Assembly (NCBI GenBank): GCA_030043285.1
Contig: JASHXZ010000151.1
Span: 1-6,953 of the forward strand
Length of the DNA stretch: 6,953 nt
Reading direction: 5' to 3'
Source: Xanthobacteraceae bacterium
GTDB taxonomy: Bacteria; Pseudomonadota; Alphaproteobacteria; Rhizobiales; Xanthobacteraceae
Shown here: positions 5,918-6,953 of the stretch, one piece after another
Layout of the letters: every line of letters begins with the position of its first letter
Position numbering within the stretch: the stretch's first letter is position 1
Translations under genes and position numbers: made by a program
The notes under the pieces: model-generated
The model's database searches: none
Seen by the model: only the letters and a program-made list of their open reading frames with translations
What the model was told of the DNA's origin: nothing

Positions 5918-5982
5918 AGCCGTGGCCAGGATTAAATAAACAAGACAAATAAACATGACCAATCAATCAGGCTCGCCCTTTG
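5918..5982 (+). other. AT-rich spacer between the two MoeA-like genes
   Basis: This 65-bp spacer contains an unusually AT-rich run (about 5932-5955) for this GC-rich window. It also holds ATG 5955, which opens a 13-codon frame (MTNQSGSPFDAAC) ending at TGA 5994-5996, inside the downstream gene. The frame has no ribosome site and may be meaningless, but its overlap with the weak start at 5983 would allow translational coupling. No terminator hairpin is visible, consistent with co-transcription. Confidence 0.35.
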
Positions 5983-6953
5983 ATGCCGCTTGCTGACAGT
6001 CGTTCGCTTTTTGACGCCGTGCGCCAGGCGGCGCGGCAGGAGCAATTCCTGGAGGTGGTTTCGGCCGCGGAAGCGCGCCGGCGTTTTGCCGCATGCATCG
6101 ATCAGTCACCGCTCGATGCCGAGACGGTGACGCTTGCAGCAGCGTTGTCCCGCGTCATCGCCGCCGACGTCGTTGCTCCGGTCGATGCACCGCCATTCGA
6201 CCGCGCCAACGTCGATGGCTTCGCCGTGCGTGCCGCGGATACCGCCGGCGCGAGCGATGTGGCGCCGAAGCGCTTATCCCTTAACGGCGAAGTCGTCGCC
6301 TGCGGCGTCCAGCCCGCCATCGAAGTGACGCCGGGAACTGCGACAACAATCGCGACCGGCGGCGTCATCCCGCGCGGCGCCGATGCGGTGGTCATGATCG
6401 AGCACACCGAGCTCGTCGAGAACGAGGTGACGCCATCGATCGATGTTCGCCGCGCGGTGGCGAGCGGCCAGTTCATATCGTACGCCGGATCCGACATTGC
6501 GCGTGGCGAAACGCTGCTGCGCCGTGGCACGCCGATCGGCTCGCGCGAAATCGGCATGCTCGCCGCGTGCGGGCTTGCGTCAATCGCAGTCGTCCGTCGA
6601 CCTCGGGTCGCCGTGCTGTCGACGGGGGATGAGCTTGTCGAGCCAGGACAGCCGCTGCGGCCGGCTGGCGTCTACGACAGCAATGGCGCGATCATTGCCG
6701 CGGCCATCAAGGAAGCCGGCGGCGAGCCGGTGGCTTATGGCGCATTTCCCGATGAGGAAGCCGCGCTCGCGTCCGCCATCGGCGCCGCGCTCGACGCCTG
6801 CGATATGGTCGTGCTCAGCGGCGGCACGTCCAAAGGCGCCGGCGACCTTTCGCATCGCGTCGTGTCGCGGCTCGGCAAGCCCGGCATCATCGTGCACGGC
6901 GTCGCGCTCAAACCGGGCAAGCCGCTTTGCCTTGCGGTTATCAAGGACAAGCC
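5983..6953 (+). CDS. MoeA-family molybdopterin molybdenumtransferase-like protein, 3' end beyond window
   Basis: The frame is open from ATG 5983 to the right edge, giving 323 residues. The MoeA signatures run in order: APPFDRANVDGFAVRAAD (69-86) with the conserved Asp78; TIATGGVIPRGADAVVMIEH (122-141) with Glu140; RRPRVAVLSTGDELVEPG (205-222); YDSNGAII (231-238); SGGTSKGAGD (279-288); and VALKPGKPLC (307-316). The usual LPGNP-type loop and domain IV would follow outside. The N-terminal FLEVVSAAEARRRFAACID (22-40) and the SGGTSKGAGD wording resemble, from memory, the longer MoeA proteins that carry a C-terminal periplasmic-binding-protein-like domain; whether this one does cannot be seen. No good Shine-Dalgarno precedes 5983, and a 13-codon frame (5955-5996) overlaps the start. 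It probably shares an operon with the divergent MoeA-like gene upstream. Confidence 0.88.
   Translation, partial: MPLADSRSLFDAVRQAARQEQFLEVVSAAEARRRFAACIDQSPLDAETVTLAAALSRVIAADVVAPVDAPPFDRANVDGFAVRAADTAGASDVAPKRLSLNGEVVACGVQPAIEVTPGTATTIATGGVIPRGADAVVMIEHTELVENEVTPSIDVRRAVASGQFISYAGSDIARGETLLRRGTPIGSREIGMLAACGLASIAVVRRPRVAVLSTGDELVEPGQPLRPAGVYDSNGAIIAAAIKEAGGEPVAYGAFPDEEAALASAIGAALDACDMVVLSGGTSKGAGDLSHRVVSRLGKPGIIVHGVALKPGKPLCLAVIKDK

Noticed and set aside
4703..5962. 419-codon minus-strand frame antisense to the divergent MoeA-like gene
   Set aside because: Composition is Arg/His/Gly-rich and motifless, while the plus strand aligns with MoeA along its length. Long antisense frames are expected at this GC content.
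6102..6557. 151-codon minus-strand frame inside the second MoeA-like gene
   Set aside because: Ser/Thr/Ala-rich shadow antisense to clear MoeA motifs.

Overview
The window is a GC-rich chromosomal segment that looks alphaproteobacterial, most likely from the Bradyrhizobium/Rhodopseudomonas/Afipia group. This rests on remembered resemblance of several proteins to families common there (the small secreted protein ending in a GGG-x-VGFNE tail, the TGNDTGGII protein, the MoeA-like pair) and on a REP-like palindrome of a type frequent in those genomes. No search was run, so the assignment is an inference. I see no mobile element, CRISPR array, tRNA or rRNA.

Layout. Bases 1-656 hold the 3' part of a flavin-dependent (LLM class, NtaA/SnaA-type) monooxygenase on the plus strand. 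It ends 6 bp from the stop of a convergent MFS transporter of the anion:cation symporter type (663-1931, minus). A 286-bp intergenic stretch rich in inverted repeats separates the transporter from two plus-strand genes of unknown function: a 101-aa membrane protein (2218-2523) and a 301-aa exported protein (2592-3497). A convergent small His-rich secreted protein follows on the minus strand (3609-3869), with two hairpins between the facing stops. After about 450 bp without a convincing gene come a 96-aa exported protein (4328-4618), a REP-like imperfect palindrome (about 4624-4705), and two successive MoeA-family genes (4814-5917, and 5983 running off the end).

Function. The clearest functional unit is the MoeA-like pair. 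The second gene keeps the molybdopterin molybdenumtransferase signatures visible before the window ends (NVDGFAV, the TGGVIPRGADAVV stretch, STGDEL, SGGTSKGAGD, KPGKP). The first has the same overall architecture, but most of these motifs are eroded or replaced. Together they suggest a specialised molybdenum-cofactor insertion or maturation module, separate from housekeeping MoeA, but the client enzyme is not in view. The monooxygenase and the MFS transporter may take part in catabolism of an organic acid or aromatic compound; that is a weak inference from adjacency. I found no clear evidence of a wholly new system. The most interesting items are the degenerate MoeA paralogue, the dense inverted repeats at 2109-2208, and the uncharacterised exported and membrane proteins.
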